A stretch of DNA of 6,227 bases from positions 1 through 6,227 of the forward strand of contig JBJECG010000045.1 in NCBI GenBank assembly GCA_051870875.1. Reading direction: 5' to 3'. The notes beneath the pieces are model-generated. The model ran no database searches. It was not told where the DNA came from and saw only the letters and a list, made by a program, of their open reading frames with translations. The stretch comes from Aphodosoma sp051870875. Lineage in GTDB: Bacteria; Bacteroidota; Bacteroidia; Bacteroidales; Paludibacteraceae. Positions 5,771-6,227 of this stretch are shown in pieces. Every line of letters begins with the position of its first letter. Within the stretch, counting starts at the first letter, position 1. Made by a program: the position numbers and the translations under genes.

Positions 5771-5964
5771 GGTTTATAGTTACGTTTTATCTCGTCAATC
5801 GACTTGCCGCCGATTCCGAAATTCTCGTCAAGTTCCTTTATTGTAACGGTGAAGAACTGCTCCGGGATATGGGTTATCTCAGATGCAGTGGCTGTCAGGC
5901 GTCCTATGAGTTGTTTCTTCTGCTCTGCGGTCAGTCTGCCGCTTTCTATTGATATGTATGGCAT
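5767..5964 (-). CDS. 4-oxalocrotonate tautomerase family protein
   Basis: The 65-aa protein fits the small tautomerase family (4-OT), whose members act as oligomers and use an amino-terminal proline as general base to shift double bonds in enols and keto acids. The start is MPYISIESGR: Met removal exposes Pro-1, which fixes the ATG at 5964. SGRLTAEQKKQLI (residues 8-20) matches the family helix start with its conserved arginine, and NFGIGGKSIDE (48-58) matches the FGIGG loop with the active-site phenylalanine. Aligned with Pseudomonas 4-OT, the position of Arg39 is a threonine (FFTVTIKEL), so the 4-OT substrate is unlikely and another tautomerase activity is probable. It follows the GNAT gene after 59 bases of AT-rich sequence and overlaps the next small ORF by 4 bases, so the group is likely co-transcribed. 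The physiological substrate is unknown. Confidence 0.88.
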   Translation of the reverse strand: MPYISIESGRLTAEQKKQLIGRLTATASEITHIPEQFFTVTIKELDENFGIGGKSIDEIKRNYKP

Positions 5965-6023
5965 AATTATAATTTTTTATTTCATTTTTTGCGGGTATCT
6001 ACACTTTTGTATGTGAGAAGAAA

Positions 6024-6227
6024 TTACCTTAGTCTCAGAGCAATGATGGGAAACGGATTACCTTGTGAGTCCAACTCTCTCCTGTCAAACTCCACGAAAC
6101 CTAACTTCCCGTAAAAAGTCCTTGCGTCAGGATTCTGCTCGTTCACGTCGACAAATACAGCCTGATGGTTCTTTACCGCCATGTCCACCAGCTGTTTGCC
6201 GAGTCCTTTACGCAAGTACTGGGGCGA
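6024..6227 (-). CDS. GNAT family N-acetyltransferase, C-terminal part (5'-partial)
   Basis: Only the last 67 codons are in the window; the frame stays open to the right edge, so the TTG at 6215 is internal. The visible part begins SPQYLRKGLGKQLVDMAV, the acetyl-CoA pyrophosphate-binding motif A (GxG in KGLGK), and continues with FVDVNEQNPDARTFYGKLGF (motif B, with the typical NxxAxxFYxxxGF pattern) and the end RELDSQGNPFPIIALRLR. The DVNEQN...FY...GF...DxxGxPxP arrangement resembles the E. coli YjaB type of GNAT, a cytoplasmic acetyltransferase of uncertain acceptor. The stop is TAA at 6026-6024. It is the first visible gene of the minus-strand group with the tautomerase. Confidence 0.88.
   Translation of the reverse strand, partial: SPQYLRKGLGKQLVDMAVKNHQAVFVDVNEQNPDARTFYGKLGFVEFDRRELDSQGNPFPIIALRLR

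Noticed and set aside
6213..6215. TTG as the start of the GNAT gene
   Set aside because: It lies within motif A and upstream codons continue the domain to the window edge, so the gene is partial.

Overview
The window most likely comes from a member of the Bacteroidales (Bacteroidota). Two intergenic regions carry the class-specific promoter form TTTG-N(19-23)-TAnnTTTG, the starts lack clear Shine-Dalgarno sequences and are preceded by A/T-rich leaders, and the proteins look Bacteroidales-like (a GHL10 glycosidase with a C-terminal beta domain, an O/P-type porin, this form of L34). The genus cannot be fixed from the sequence. I see no CRISPR array, tRNA, rRNA, transposase or phage gene.

Layout from left to right. 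(1) 1-1307, plus strand: 3' part of a GHL10/DUF187 glycoside hydrolase, cut by the window edge. (2) 1308-1484: convergent intergenic region with an 18-bp tandem repeat and a 70-bp segment bounded by near-perfect 14-bp inverted repeats, each containing an outward-facing TAnCTTTG promoter-like box. (3) 1485-2267, minus: pyrroline-5-carboxylate reductase (proC). (4) 2268-2572: about 305 bases with no supportable gene. (5) 2573-2605: hairpin terminator. (6) 2627-2785, minus: rpmH (ribosomal protein L34, 52 aa), with a good promoter at 2869-2899. (7) 3026-3059: promoter of a plus-strand two-gene operon, an outer-membrane porin-like barrel (3091-4191) and a polytopic inner-membrane Gate-domain protein (4215-5375). 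(8) 5458-5515: perfect 27-bp-stem hairpin between convergent units. (9) Minus-strand group read right to left: GNAT acetyltransferase (cut by the window edge), a 4-oxalocrotonate tautomerase-like protein, and a 66-aa ORF overlapping the tautomerase by ATGA.

Functionally this is mostly a mosaic of housekeeping genes (L34, proline synthesis) and small accessory units. The most coherent candidate for something little described is the porin plus Gate-protein operon: one outer-membrane and one inner-membrane component, 23 bases apart under one promoter, which suggests a two-membrane uptake or efflux route for an unknown small molecule. The second most interesting signals are non-coding: the very long perfect hairpin at 5458-5515 and the repeat cluster at 1393-1487 that runs into the proC stop codon.
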